Source: Flavobacterium johnsoniae UW101 (GTDB taxonomy: Bacteria > Bacteroidota > Bacteroidia > Flavobacteriales > Flavobacteriaceae). From it: a stretch of 64,000 bases of DNA. The position numbers and the translations under genes were made by a program. This document shows, piece by piece, positions 42,099-50,703 of this stretch (the first letter of the stretch is position 1; each line of letters opens with the position of its first letter). Where the stretch lies: positions 1,984,001 to 2,048,000 of the forward strand of contig NC_009441.1 in the NCBI RefSeq assembly GCF_000016645.1, given 5' to 3'. Below the pieces are notes generated by a model. It worked only from the letters and a program-made list of their open reading frames with translations. It had not been told where the DNA came from and made no database searches.

Positions 42099-42106
42099 CA
42101 AATTTA
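42099..42106 (-). promoter_or_regulatory. -7 box of the unknown operon
   Basis: The minus strand reads TAAATTTG, an exact consensus match about 35 bases upstream of the first gene of the three-gene unit. Confidence 0.55.
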
Positions 42107-42252
42107 GAGGCATGCTTTTTCTTATTGTGGACGTAAAAGTTTTAAAAGTATCAAAATAAGACTTTTTTGAAGTGCATTGTACTGATAATTAAATATATAG
42201 GAAAAGTATTACAATTTTAATGAATAGAAAGAATGGTTAATTTATAGAATCA

Positions 42253-42290
42253 AAAAAAGCCGGAAATTCAATTGAATTTCCGGCTTTTTT
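42253..42290 (-). terminator. Terminator of pruA
   Basis: A 38-base perfect palindrome with 19-base arms (core GCCGGAAATTCAA / TTGAATTTCCGGC) flanked by A and T runs. It can end pruA transcription. Confidence 0.92.
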
Positions 42291-42316
42291 AATATTAAAT
42301 GAACTCTAAAATTAGA

Positions 42317-43942
42317 TTATCCTAAAAACGGATATCTGTAATCTTCTGGAGTTACAAAAGTTTCTTTAATAGTTCTTGGAGAAGCCCAACGCAATAAGTT
42401 CAATGCAGAACCTGCTTTGTCATTAGTTCCAGAAGCTCTTGCTCCACCAAATGGCTGCATACCTACAACTGCTCCGGTTGGTTTGTCATTAATGTAGAAG
42501 TTACCAGCAGCGTTTTGTAATTTTGTTGTAGCCACTTCAACAGCATAACGATCCTGGCTGAAAACAGCTCCTGTTAAAGCGTACTCAGAAGTAGTATCAA
42601 CTAATTCTAAAGTTTCTTCCCATTTTGCATCTTCGTAAACATAAATAGTGATAACTGGTCCAAATAACTCAGTTTCCATTGTAGTATATTTAGGGTTTGT
42701 AGTTACAATAACCGTTGGCTCAATAAAGTATCCAACAGATTTATCGTAGTTTCCTCCAACAATGATTTCAGCATCAGCATCTTTTTTAGCCTGATCGATA
42801 TAGCTGGCTAATTTATCAAAAGAACCTTCGTGGATAACTGCTGTAATAAAGTTTCCGAAATCTTCCGGAGAACCCATTTTCATAGATTTTACATCAGCAA
42901 TTAACTGCTCTTTTACAGCCGGCCATAAACTTTGAGGAATATAAGCTCTAGAAGCTGCAGAACATTTTTGACCTTGGTATTCAAAAGCACCGCGAGTAAT
43001 ACCTGTAGCAACTTGTTTTACGTTTGCGCTTGGGTGAGCAATGATAAAATCTTTACCACCAGTTTCTCCAACGATTCTTGGGTATGTTTTATAGTTGTGG
43101 ATATTTGCTCCAATTTTAGACCAGATATCTTTAAATACGTGAGTAGATCCTGTAAAGTGAATACCAGCAAAATCACGGCTTGCCAATACAGTATCTGTAA
43201 TCATTAAAGCATCTCCAAAAACTACGTTGATAACTCCGTCTGGAACTCCCGCTTCTTTGAAAACATCAATAATAATTTTTGCAGAAAATACCTGACTGTC
43301 ACTTGGTTTCCAAACCACAACGTTACCCATCATAGCAGCACTTGCAGGAAGATTAGCAGCGATAGCAGTAAAGTTAAAAGGAGTAATAGCGTAAACAAAA
43401 CCTTCAAGCGGTCTGTATTCTACACGGTTCCAAACAGTAGAATCTGATTTTGGCTGATCGTTGTAGATTTGAGTCATAAACTCAACATTGTAACGCAAAA
43501 AGTCGATTAACTCGCAAGAAGAATCGATTTCTGCCTGGTGAATATTTTTAGACTGTCCAATCATTGTAGCAGCGTTAATACGAGCTCTGTATGGACCAGC
43601 GATAAGTTCAGCAGCTTTTAAGAAAATAGCAGCACGCTGTTCCCATGCCATATTTGCCCATTTTTGTCTTGCTTCAAGAGCATTGGCAATTGCTTTTTCA
43701 ATATGTTGTTTTTCAGCTAAATGATACTTTCCAACTACGTGTTTGTGATCATGAGGAGCTGTAATATTTTTTGTGTTTCCAGTTTTGATTTCTTCACTTC
43801 CAATATATAACGGAACATCAATTTGAGAGTTCCACATTGTAGTGTAAGCTGCCTGAACAGCTGCTTTTTCTGGTGAGTTCGGTGCGTAGCTCTTTACAGG
43901 CTCGTTTACCGCTTTTGGTACATGAAAGAATCCTTTTAACAT
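42317..43942 (-). CDS. pruA: L-glutamate gamma-semialdehyde dehydrogenase
   Basis: A 541-residue aldehyde dehydrogenase of the 1-pyrroline-5-carboxylate type, oxidising the proline breakdown intermediate to glutamate with NAD. Typical blocks: VEYRPLEGFVYAITPFNFTA, IHFTGSTHVF, the Glu in IVGETGGKDFIIAHP, the catalytic Cys in YQGQKCSAASRAYIP, and ETELFGPVITIYVYED. It is the stand-alone form; no proline dehydrogenase domain is attached and none is nearby. Confidence 0.95.
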   Translation of the reverse strand: MLKGFFHVPKAVNEPVKSYAPNSPEKAAVQAAYTTMWNSQIDVPLYIGSEEIKTGNTKNITAPHDHKHVVGKYHLAEKQHIEKAIANALEARQKWANMAWEQRAAIFLKAAELIAGPYRARINAATMIGQSKNIHQAEIDSSCELIDFLRYNVEFMTQIYNDQPKSDSTVWNRVEYRPLEGFVYAITPFNFTAIAANLPASAAMMGNVVVWKPSDSQVFSAKIIIDVFKEAGVPDGVINVVFGDALMITDTVLASRDFAGIHFTGSTHVFKDIWSKIGANIHNYKTYPRIVGETGGKDFIIAHPSANVKQVATGITRGAFEYQGQKCSAASRAYIPQSLWPAVKEQLIADVKSMKMGSPEDFGNFITAVIHEGSFDKLASYIDQAKKDADAEIIVGGNYDKSVGYFIEPTVIVTTNPKYTTMETELFGPVITIYVYEDAKWEETLELVDTTSEYALTGAVFSQDRYAVEVATTKLQNAAGNFYINDKPTGAVVGMQPFGGARASGTNDKAGSALNLLRWASPRTIKETFVTPEDYRYPFLG

Positions 43943-43984
43943 GGGATAAATTATTTTAAAATTTACGAATTGTTTAATTTTTTA

Positions 43985-43992
43985 CAAAAGTA
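43985..43992 (-). promoter_or_regulatory. -7 box of pruA
   Basis: The minus strand reads TACTTTTG, an exact consensus match about 42 bases before the pruA start. Confidence 0.5.
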
Positions 43993-44090
43993 CAAATGAT
44001 AATTTGATTATATCACAATACAATATTAAAAAGTTGTAATTTAATAAACTAATTAGACGAAGTTGTAAAATATAATTTTTTATAAAGGTT

Positions 44091-44098
44091 TAAATTTG
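44091..44098 (+). promoter_or_regulatory. -7 box of the ligase-associated repair operon
   Basis: TAAATTTG, an exact consensus match 35 bases upstream of the nuclease gene. This is the only clear consensus box I see for the four-gene operon. Confidence 0.55.
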
Positions 44099-44133
44099 AG
44101 GTACTTCTAAAAGAATTTTTTAAATACACCAAT

Positions 44134-45189
44134 ATGAAAATACCACTTTTAGCTTTTAATGATAAAGGTATTTACTGCCAGCAGGCTGATGTTTATCTTG
44201 ATCCGTGGCGTCCTGTAAAGAACGCCATAATTACGCACGGACATTCTGATCACGCACGCTGGGGACATCAAAATTACATTACGCATCATACCAACATTCC
44301 CATAATACGCCATCGTTTGGGCGAAATAAATGTAACCGGAAAAGAATGGGGAGAAACCTTTGTTATCAATAATGTAAAATTTTCACTTCATCCTGCCGGA
44401 CATATTATTGGAAGTTCACAGATTAGAGTAGAACACAAAGGCGAAGTCTGGGTTTTTACCGGAGATTATAAAACAGAAGACGACGGAATTTCAACGCCGT
44501 ATGAAGTCGTAAAATGCGACACTTTTATAACCGAATGCACTTTCGGATTACCTGCTTTTAACTGGACACCGCAGGCAGAAGTTATTTCGGAAATCAATAA
44601 TTGGTGGGCAGAAAATAAAGCAGAAGGCAGAACTTCAATTTTGTTTGGATATTCTTTAGGAAAAGCACAAAGACTTTTAAAATATTTAGATACTGATATT
44701 GGAAAAATATACACGCACGGCGCCATCGAAAATATGACAAATGTTTTACGCCCAATGGTTTATTTTCCTCCAACTGAATTAATTACCAGAGAAACCAAAA
44801 GAGAAGCGCTTTTAGGAAATATTGTTCTCGCTCCTCCAAGCGCACACGGAAGCATCTGGATTAGAAAAATGACACCTTTTGTAACCGGTTCAGCAAGCGG
44901 ATGGATGGCTTTTCGCGGTGCAAGACGCCGACGTGCTATTGACAAAGGTTTCGTTTTAAGTGATCACTGCGACTGGCATTCTCTATTAGAAAGTGTGAAA
45001 GCAACAGGCGCAGAACGCGTAATCTGTACGCACGGTTATACCGATATTTTTGCCAAATACTTAAGGGAATTAGGTTACGATGCCAGAACTGAAAAAACAC
45101 AATACGAAGGCGAAACTGCCGAGATGGAAAAAGAGGATAATGAAGCAGAAATAGATCAAAATGAAACTTCGGTTATTTCTGAAAAGTAA
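44134..45189 (+). CDS. Ligase-associated DNA exonuclease (metallo-beta-lactamase fold)
   Basis: A 351-residue beta-CASP-type nuclease. The metal motif is THGHSDHARWG (HxHxDH), followed by HPAGHIIGSSQIRVE, VFTGDYKTEDDG and a late SDHCDWHSL block. These match the nuclease of the four-gene ligase-associated repair cluster (TIGR04122 type). It probably trims DNA ends before sealing by the neighbouring ligase. The acidic C-terminal tail (from TAEMEKEDNEAEIDQ) is poorly ordered. A 145-base repeat element separates it from the ligase gene. Confidence 0.9.
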   Translation: MKIPLLAFNDKGIYCQQADVYLDPWRPVKNAIITHGHSDHARWGHQNYITHHTNIPIIRHRLGEINVTGKEWGETFVINNVKFSLHPAGHIIGSSQIRVEHKGEVWVFTGDYKTEDDGISTPYEVVKCDTFITECTFGLPAFNWTPQAEVISEINNWWAENKAEGRTSILFGYSLGKAQRLLKYLDTDIGKIYTHGAIENMTNVLRPMVYFPPTELITRETKREALLGNIVLAPPSAHGSIWIRKMTPFVTGSASGWMAFRGARRRRAIDKGFVLSDHCDWHSLLESVKATGAERVICTHGYTDIFAKYLRELGYDARTEKTQYEGETAEMEKEDNEAEIDQNETSVISEK

Positions 45190-45204
45190 TCATTGGAAAA
45201 AAAA

Positions 45205-45342
45205 TTAACACATAGACACATAGGTTTAAAATCCGATAAAAAAGGTTGAAAAAAGAAAACCAGTTTTCACACATAGCTATGTGAATTTAAACAAAGTGAA
45301 ACGCCTTTAATAGCAAAGAGAAGCTATGTTTCTATGTGTTAA
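45205..45342. repeat. TIR element 2 (about 138 bp, MITE-like)
   Basis: Terminal repeats TTAACACATAGACACATAG and CTATGTTTCTATGTGTTAA (one mismatch). The interior ACACATAGCTATGTGAATTT then AAACAAAGTGAAACGCCTTTAA closely matches element 1. It lies between the nuclease and ligase genes. Confidence 0.85.
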
Positions 45343-45371
45343 ATAAATTATGCGGTTTAAAAGAAATGTAA

Positions 45372-46973
45372 ATGAAAAATTTCGCCCAACTTATAAAAAC
45401 ACTCGACAGTTCTAATAAAACGAACGTAAAAGTCGATGCGCTGACGACGTATTTTAAAAATGCATCGCCGGAAGATAAAGTATGGACTATTGCTATTCTT
45501 TCGCATCGTCGTCCGGCAAGACCTGTCAATACAACATTATTGCGTCTTTGGGCAAATGAACTGGCGAATATTCCGTTATGGCTTTTTGAAGAAAGTTACC
45601 ATATTGTAGGCGATCTGGCCGAAACTATTGCTTTGATAATTCCAACAACCAAAGAACATTCCGATAAAAGTTTAACCGAATTTCTACAGGAAATCATTGC
45701 CTTAAAAAAGAAAACCGATCCAGAGAAAAAAGAATATCTGCACGCAAACTGGATGGCTTTAAATTATTACGAACGTTTCGTTTTTACCAAACTAATTACT
45801 GGAAGCTTCAGAATCGGCGTAAGCCAAAAATTAATGACACGAGCTTTATCAAAAGCAGAAAATGTAGATGAAGATGCGCTGGCTTATAAATTAATGGGAA
45901 ATTGGAATCCCAATACAATTACGTTTCAGGAATTGATTTTGGATGAAAAAAGTTCCGATTATTTATCAAAACCATATCCATTTTATCTCGCGTATCCAAT
46001 TGAAGGCGATATCGAAGATTTAGGAAATCCAGAAGATTGGTCCATTGAACACAAATGGGACGGAATCCGATCGCAAACTATTATCCGCGATGACGAAATT
46101 TATGTTTGGTCAAGAGGCGAGGAGCTGGTTACCGATAAATATCCTGAGTTTAAATCCTTTGTAGGACTTATTCCAAACGGGACCGTAATCGATGCAGAGA
46201 TTTTAGCTTTTCCCGGAAATGAAATCGGAACTTTTAATGATTTACAAGCGAGAATTGGGCGTAAAACCATATCGGCAAATCTGCTGGAAAAAGTTCCCGT
46301 AATTCTAAAAGCGTATGATATTTTAGAATGGGAAGGAAAAGACATTCGAAATTTACCGTATATAGAAAGAAGAAAATTATTAGAAGATTTATACAACGAG
46401 ATTAAAGACTTAACAAGATCATTTCGACTTTCAGAAAGAGTTTCCTTAACTTCATGGGAAGATGTTGCGAAAGAAAGAGAACGAGCCCGCGAAATGAAAA
46501 GCGAAGGTTTGATGTTAAAACGAAACAAGTCGCCATATCAGGTGGGAAGAAAAAAAGGCGATTGGTGGAAATGGAAAATAGAACCTCTGGTAATTGATGC
46601 CGTTTTAACTTACGCTATGCGCGGACACGGCCGACGCTCGAATTTATTTACTGATTACACTTTTGCGCTTTGGCAGAATAATGAAAATGGAGAAAAAGAA
46701 CTAGTCACTTTTGCAAAAGCCTATTCTGGTTTAACCGATGCAGAATTCAGAAAAGTAGATGATTTTATAAAAAAGAATACTTTAGAACGATTTGGTCCGG
46801 TTCGAAGCGTAACACCAAAACTGGTTTTTGAAATTGGTTTTGAAGGAATTTCACTTTCGAAAAGACATAAAAGCGGCATAGCTACCCGTTTTCCAAGAAT
46901 TCTAAGATGGCGTCAGGATAAAAAAATAGAAGAAGCCAATTCTATTGAAGATCTAAAAGATATGATTTCGTAA
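45372..46973 (+). CDS. ATP-dependent DNA ligase (ligase-associated cluster)
   Basis: A 533-residue ATP-dependent ligase. The adenylated lysine is Lys228 in IEHKWDGIRSQ (motif I). Later motifs include VIDAEILAF, LMLKRNKSPYQVGRKKGDWW and WKWKIEPL. An N-terminal helical DNA-binding domain and a C-terminal OB fold complete it. Length and N-terminus fit the bacterial ligase of the nuclease-ligase-helicase-PdeM cluster (TIGR04120 type), distinct from the essential NAD-dependent LigA. It seals ends in a repair pathway that is still poorly defined. Confidence 0.93.
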   Translation: MKNFAQLIKTLDSSNKTNVKVDALTTYFKNASPEDKVWTIAILSHRRPARPVNTTLLRLWANELANIPLWLFEESYHIVGDLAETIALIIPTTKEHSDKSLTEFLQEIIALKKKTDPEKKEYLHANWMALNYYERFVFTKLITGSFRIGVSQKLMTRALSKAENVDEDALAYKLMGNWNPNTITFQELILDEKSSDYLSKPYPFYLAYPIEGDIEDLGNPEDWSIEHKWDGIRSQTIIRDDEIYVWSRGEELVTDKYPEFKSFVGLIPNGTVIDAEILAFPGNEIGTFNDLQARIGRKTISANLLEKVPVILKAYDILEWEGKDIRNLPYIERRKLLEDLYNEIKDLTRSFRLSERVSLTSWEDVAKERERAREMKSEGLMLKRNKSPYQVGRKKGDWWKWKIEPLVIDAVLTYAMRGHGRRSNLFTDYTFALWQNNENGEKELVTFAKAYSGLTDAEFRKVDDFIKKNTLERFGPVRSVTPKLVFEIGFEGISLSKRHKSGIATRFPRILRWRQDKKIEEANSIEDLKDMIS

Positions 46974-46985
46974 ATACGGTACAAT

Positions 46986-47124
46986 TTTTAAACACATAGA
47001 AACATAGGTTAAAATGTGTGTAAAAAGAATTTAAAAGAAACAAGTTTCTACTCATAGCTATGTTTGTTAATGCAAATGAAATGCCTTTATGCGTTTCTAA
47101 AAGCTATGTTTCTATGTGTTAAAA
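46986..47124. repeat. TIR element 3 (about 139 bp, MITE-like)
   Basis: Terminal repeats containing AAACACATAGAAACATAG and CTATGTTTCTATGTGTTAAAA. The interior CTCATAGCTATGTTTGTTAA then GAAATGCCTTTA is a diverged version of elements 1 and 2. It lies between the ligase and helicase genes. Confidence 0.82.
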
Positions 47125-47139
47125 TTAATTATATCATGA

Positions 47140-49599
47140 ATGAATAGGGACGAATTATATGTATTGGCCGAAAACTGGTTTAAAAGTCAGGGTTGGAAAT
47201 CTTTTCCATTCCAGACGCAAACCTGGACTGCTTTTCTGCAGGGAAAAAACGGTTTATTAAACGCTCCAACCGGAAGCGGAAAAACCTATGCCTTGTGGTT
47301 TCCTGTAGTTCTCGATTACATAAAAAAAAATCCCGATTATAAAACCAAGCACAAAGCCGGATTAAAAGCCATTTGGATTACGCCTTTGCGGGCGCTATCT
47401 GTAGAAATAAAACAAGCAGCAGAACGAATTATTACCGATTTAGATCTGCCGTTAACCGTAGGAATTCGTTCAGGAGATACTTCGCAAAGCGAAAGAGCCA
47501 GACAGAAAAACAAAATGCCCGATCTTTTAATTACAACGCCCGAAAGTTTACAGCTTCTTTTGGCTTCAAAACAATATGAAAAAACGTTTGCCAACTGCGG
47601 TGCAATAATAGTTGATGAATGGCACGAATTAATGGGAACCAAACGAGGCGTTCAAATGGAATTGGCACTTTCGAGATTAAAAACAATTACACCAAAAATG
47701 CGAATCTGGGGAATTTCGGCAACAATTGGAAATCTCGAATTAGCACAAGAAGTTTTATTAGGGCATGATACGGAAGCCTATAAAAATTCAGTTTTGATAA
47801 AAGCACATATCAATAAAAAGATTAAGATAGAATCAATTCTGCCTGAGAAAATGGAAACTTATCCGTGGCGCGGACACATGGGTTTGCATTTGATTGATGA
47901 GGTTGCGAAGATAATCCGAAAGAGCAAAACGACTTTAATTTTTACCAATGTACGTTCGGCCTGCGAAATTTGGTTTCAGGCCATTTTAGAAAAATATCCG
48001 GAATTTGCAGGAGAAATGGCGATGCATCACGGAAGCATAAGCAGAGAAACCCGTTTGTGGGTGGAGGACGCCATTCGAAACGAAGAATTAAAAGTCGTAG
48101 TCTGCACTTCGAGTTTAGATCTTGGTGTCGATTTTGCGCCTGTTGAAACCATTATTCAGGTTGGCGGACCAAAAGGTGTTGCCAGATTTTTGCAGAGAGC
48201 AGGAAGAAGCGGGCACCAGCCGGGGAAAGAAAGCATGATTTATTTTCTCGCCACACATGCAATGGAATTAATTGAAGCTTCGGCATTAAAAAAAGCGGTT
48301 GCCCAAACTGTTGTCGAAGATCGAATGCCGTATTTAAACAGTTGGGACGTTTTGGTTCAATATCTAAATACACTGGCAGTTTCTGACGGATTTTTTCCGG
48401 ATGAAATTTATGAAGAAGTTAAAACAACTTTCTGTTATCAAAATATAACCAAAGAAAACTGGAACTGGATTTTAAATTTCATTACCAACGGAAGTCAGAG
48501 CTTGCAGGCTTACGACGAATTTAAAAAAGTAGAAATTGAAGCTGACGGGCGTTATAAAATCAACAGCCGTTTTATTGCCATGCATCATCGTATGCAAATG
48601 GGAACAATTGTGGGCGATGCGGTTTTGAATGTAAAATTTTTAAGCGGCGGTTTTATTGGTACAATTGAAGAATGGTTTGCTTCGAAATTACAGAGAGGCG
48701 ATGTTTTTACTTTTGCCGGAAGGCGCCTCGAATTGTTTCAAATTAAAAACATGCAGGTTTTAGTTCGAAAAGCTGATCCTAAAAAAACAGCCAGAGTGGT
48801 AAGCTGGATGGGAGGCCGAATGACGTTATCAGCACAGATGAGTGAACTGCTTCGGGAAGAATTATATGCGGCAAATACAGATCATCTAACTCCTGAATTA
48901 AAAGCTTTAAAACCTATTTTTGACAGGCAGAGAAAAGAAAGTATTGTACCCAATAACAATGAATTTTTAATCGAAACGTTTAAAACAAGAGAAGGTTATC
49001 ACGCTATTTTTTATCCATTTGAAGGACGTTATGTTCACGAAGCTATGGCAAGTTTAATTTCGTATCGAATCAGTTTATTGTCGCCAATTACGTTTTCACT
49101 GGCCTATAACGATTACGGATTCGAATTGCTTTCTGATCAGGAAATAGATATGCAGTCTGTTTTTGATAATAATTTGTTTACGACAGAATATGTACATCAT
49201 GATTTGCAGAAAAGTTTAAACGCAACCGAAATGGCGCGCCGAAAATTTCGTGATATTGCCGTAATTGCTGGTTTGGTTTTTACGGGAATGCCCGGAAAAC
49301 CTGTTAAAACAAAACATTTGCAAAGCGGTTCGCAATTGCTTTTTGAGGTTTTTAGAGATTATGAACCCGATAATTTATTATTACAGCAGGCTTATACAGA
49401 AACCTTTGAACATCAGTTAGAAGAAGGACGTTTGATTCAGGCAATGGAAAGAATAAACAATCAGGCGATTGTCTGGAAACAATGTAAAAAGCCAACGCCG
49501 TTTAGTTTTCCAATAATTACAGATCGTTTACGCGAAAAAATATCAAGTGAGACCCTGCAGGAAAGAATAAAGAAAATGACCGCGAGTTACATGAAATAA
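47140..49599 (+). CDS. Ligase-associated DExH-box helicase (Lhr-Core type)
   Basis: An 819-residue superfamily 2 helicase. Motif I is APTGSGKTYALWFP, Ia TPLRALSVE, motif II VDEWHELMGTKRG, motif III ISATIG, motif VI FLQRAGRSGHQPG. The C-terminal part is the Lhr-type winged-helix/beta region. It matches the helicase of the ligase-associated cluster (TIGR04121 type), related to mycobacterial Lhr-Core, a 3'-5' single-strand translocase. The ATG is the second of two overlapping ATGs; the first (47136) reads only three codons to a stop. Confidence 0.93.
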   Translation: MNRDELYVLAENWFKSQGWKSFPFQTQTWTAFLQGKNGLLNAPTGSGKTYALWFPVVLDYIKKNPDYKTKHKAGLKAIWITPLRALSVEIKQAAERIITDLDLPLTVGIRSGDTSQSERARQKNKMPDLLITTPESLQLLLASKQYEKTFANCGAIIVDEWHELMGTKRGVQMELALSRLKTITPKMRIWGISATIGNLELAQEVLLGHDTEAYKNSVLIKAHINKKIKIESILPEKMETYPWRGHMGLHLIDEVAKIIRKSKTTLIFTNVRSACEIWFQAILEKYPEFAGEMAMHHGSISRETRLWVEDAIRNEELKVVVCTSSLDLGVDFAPVETIIQVGGPKGVARFLQRAGRSGHQPGKESMIYFLATHAMELIEASALKKAVAQTVVEDRMPYLNSWDVLVQYLNTLAVSDGFFPDEIYEEVKTTFCYQNITKENWNWILNFITNGSQSLQAYDEFKKVEIEADGRYKINSRFIAMHHRMQMGTIVGDAVLNVKFLSGGFIGTIEEWFASKLQRGDVFTFAGRRLELFQIKNMQVLVRKADPKKTARVVSWMGGRMTLSAQMSELLREELYAANTDHLTPELKALKPIFDRQRKESIVPNNNEFLIETFKTREGYHAIFYPFEGRYVHEAMASLISYRISLLSPITFSLAYNDYGFELLSDQEIDMQSVFDNNLFTTEYVHHDLQKSLNATEMARRKFRDIAVIAGLVFTGMPGKPVKTKHLQSGSQLLFEVFRDYEPDNLLLQQAYTETFEHQLEEGRLIQAMERINNQAIVWKQCKKPTPFSFPIITDRLREKISSETLQERIKKMTASYMK

Positions 49600-49605
49600 A
49601 TTAAT

Positions 49606-50238
49606 ATGAGAATAAATATCAACAATCAAAATTTCGTTTTGCATCAGTCCGGTGCTGCTTTTTGGGAAGAAAAGAAAATTCTTTTTATTTCTGATTTGCA
49701 TTTGGGGAAAATTGCGCATTTTAGAAAACACGGAATGGCAATTCCCGAAAAAGCTCTTTTTGAAAATTTTACAAGATTAAATGAAGTGCTGGATTTATTC
49801 GATTCTGAGACGATTATTTTTCTTGGAGATTTGTTCCACAGCAAAATCAATAACGAATGGGAATTTTTTTCAGATTGGACTAAAACTGTTTCGCAGCAGA
49901 TTATTTTGATTGAAGGCAATCACGATATTATTGCAAAAAAATACTATGCCGATTTGAACGTTGAAATTTATGAAGAGTTGATAATCGATGATTTCTTGCT
50001 GACACATCATCCTACAACACGAGAAAACTTTTTTAATTTTTGCGGACACATTCATCCCGGAATAAAACTAAAGGGATTGGGCAGGCAATTTTTAAGTTTG
50101 TCATGCTTTTTTAGAAAACCGCATCAAATGATTTTTCCTTCTTTTGGAGAATTTACAGGTAATTTTTACTTAATCCCCGAAGAAAACGATCAGGTTTATG
50201 CCATTACAAAAGAAGAAGTAATGGAAATAAAACGTTAG
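49606..50238 (+). CDS. pdeM: Ligase-associated DNA damage response endonuclease PdeM
   Basis: A 210-residue calcineurin-like metallophosphoesterase. The metal motifs are SDLHLGKIAHFRKHG, FLGDLFHSK, EGNHDIIAKK, LLTHHP and FCGHIHPG. It is the fourth member of the cluster (TIGR04123 type). The relative MPE from Pseudomonas putida is a Mn-dependent single-strand DNA endonuclease. It starts 7 bases after the helicase stop, so the two are made together. Its stop is one base from the convergent apaG end. Confidence 0.92.
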   Translation: MRININNQNFVLHQSGAAFWEEKKILFISDLHLGKIAHFRKHGMAIPEKALFENFTRLNEVLDLFDSETIIFLGDLFHSKINNEWEFFSDWTKTVSQQIILIEGNHDIIAKKYYADLNVEIYEELIIDDFLLTHHPTTRENFFNFCGHIHPGIKLKGLGRQFLSLSCFFRKPHQMIFPSFGEFTGNFYLIPEENDQVYAITKEEVMEIKR

Positions 50239-50239
50239 A

Positions 50240-50626
50240 TTAATTTAATGCAAACGGAGCGCACATTCTAAAAGTAGGAACAATTACTTTGAATGTTTTA
50301 GTTGTAGTAAAATTGATCATATTAAAATGACCTTTCATGGCACCATAAGGAGATGATAGTAAACAACCAGAGCTGTAAGTGTGGTTTTCACCTGGTTTTA
50401 AAACCGGTTTTTTACCAATCACACCTTCGCCGTCAACAATATCTAAATCGTTTAACGAGTCGAAAATTTCCCAGTGGCGGGAAGTTAACTGAACGGAATC
50501 TTTACTGTGATTTTCGATTGTAACTACGTAACTAAAAGCAAAGTGAATCTTATAGTTCTTGAAGTAAGTTCCTTCAAAACTAGTTAAAACCGATATTTTT
50601 ATGCCTCGTGTAATTTGAGAAACCAT
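50240..50626 (-). CDS. apaG: ApaG-family protein
   Basis: A 128-residue single-domain ApaG with a fibronectin-III-like beta fold. FAFSYVVTIENHSKDSVQLT, SRHWEIFDSLNDLDIVDGEG, GEKP-like VIGKKPVLKPGE and PYGAMKGHF are the family signature. ApaG was named for effects on Co/Mg levels, and the domain is also found in F-box proteins; its biochemical role is unclear. It ends one base from the PdeM gene, with no terminator between them. Confidence 0.9.
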   Translation of the reverse strand: MVSQITRGIKISVLTSFEGTYFKNYKIHFAFSYVVTIENHSKDSVQLTSRHWEIFDSLNDLDIVDGEGVIGKKPVLKPGENHTYSSGCLLSSPYGAMKGHFNMINFTTTKTFKVIVPTFRMCAPFALN

Positions 50627-50703
50627 ACTAACCTAGTAAATCTGTGTGTTATAGGTACAAAGCTACGAAAAAAAACTATGAAACCTAAAACCTTAACAAT
50701 GTT

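Noticed and set aside
47136..47147. ATG overlapping the helicase start as a leader peptide
   Set aside because: It encodes three codons before a stop; too short to support a regulatory leader claim.
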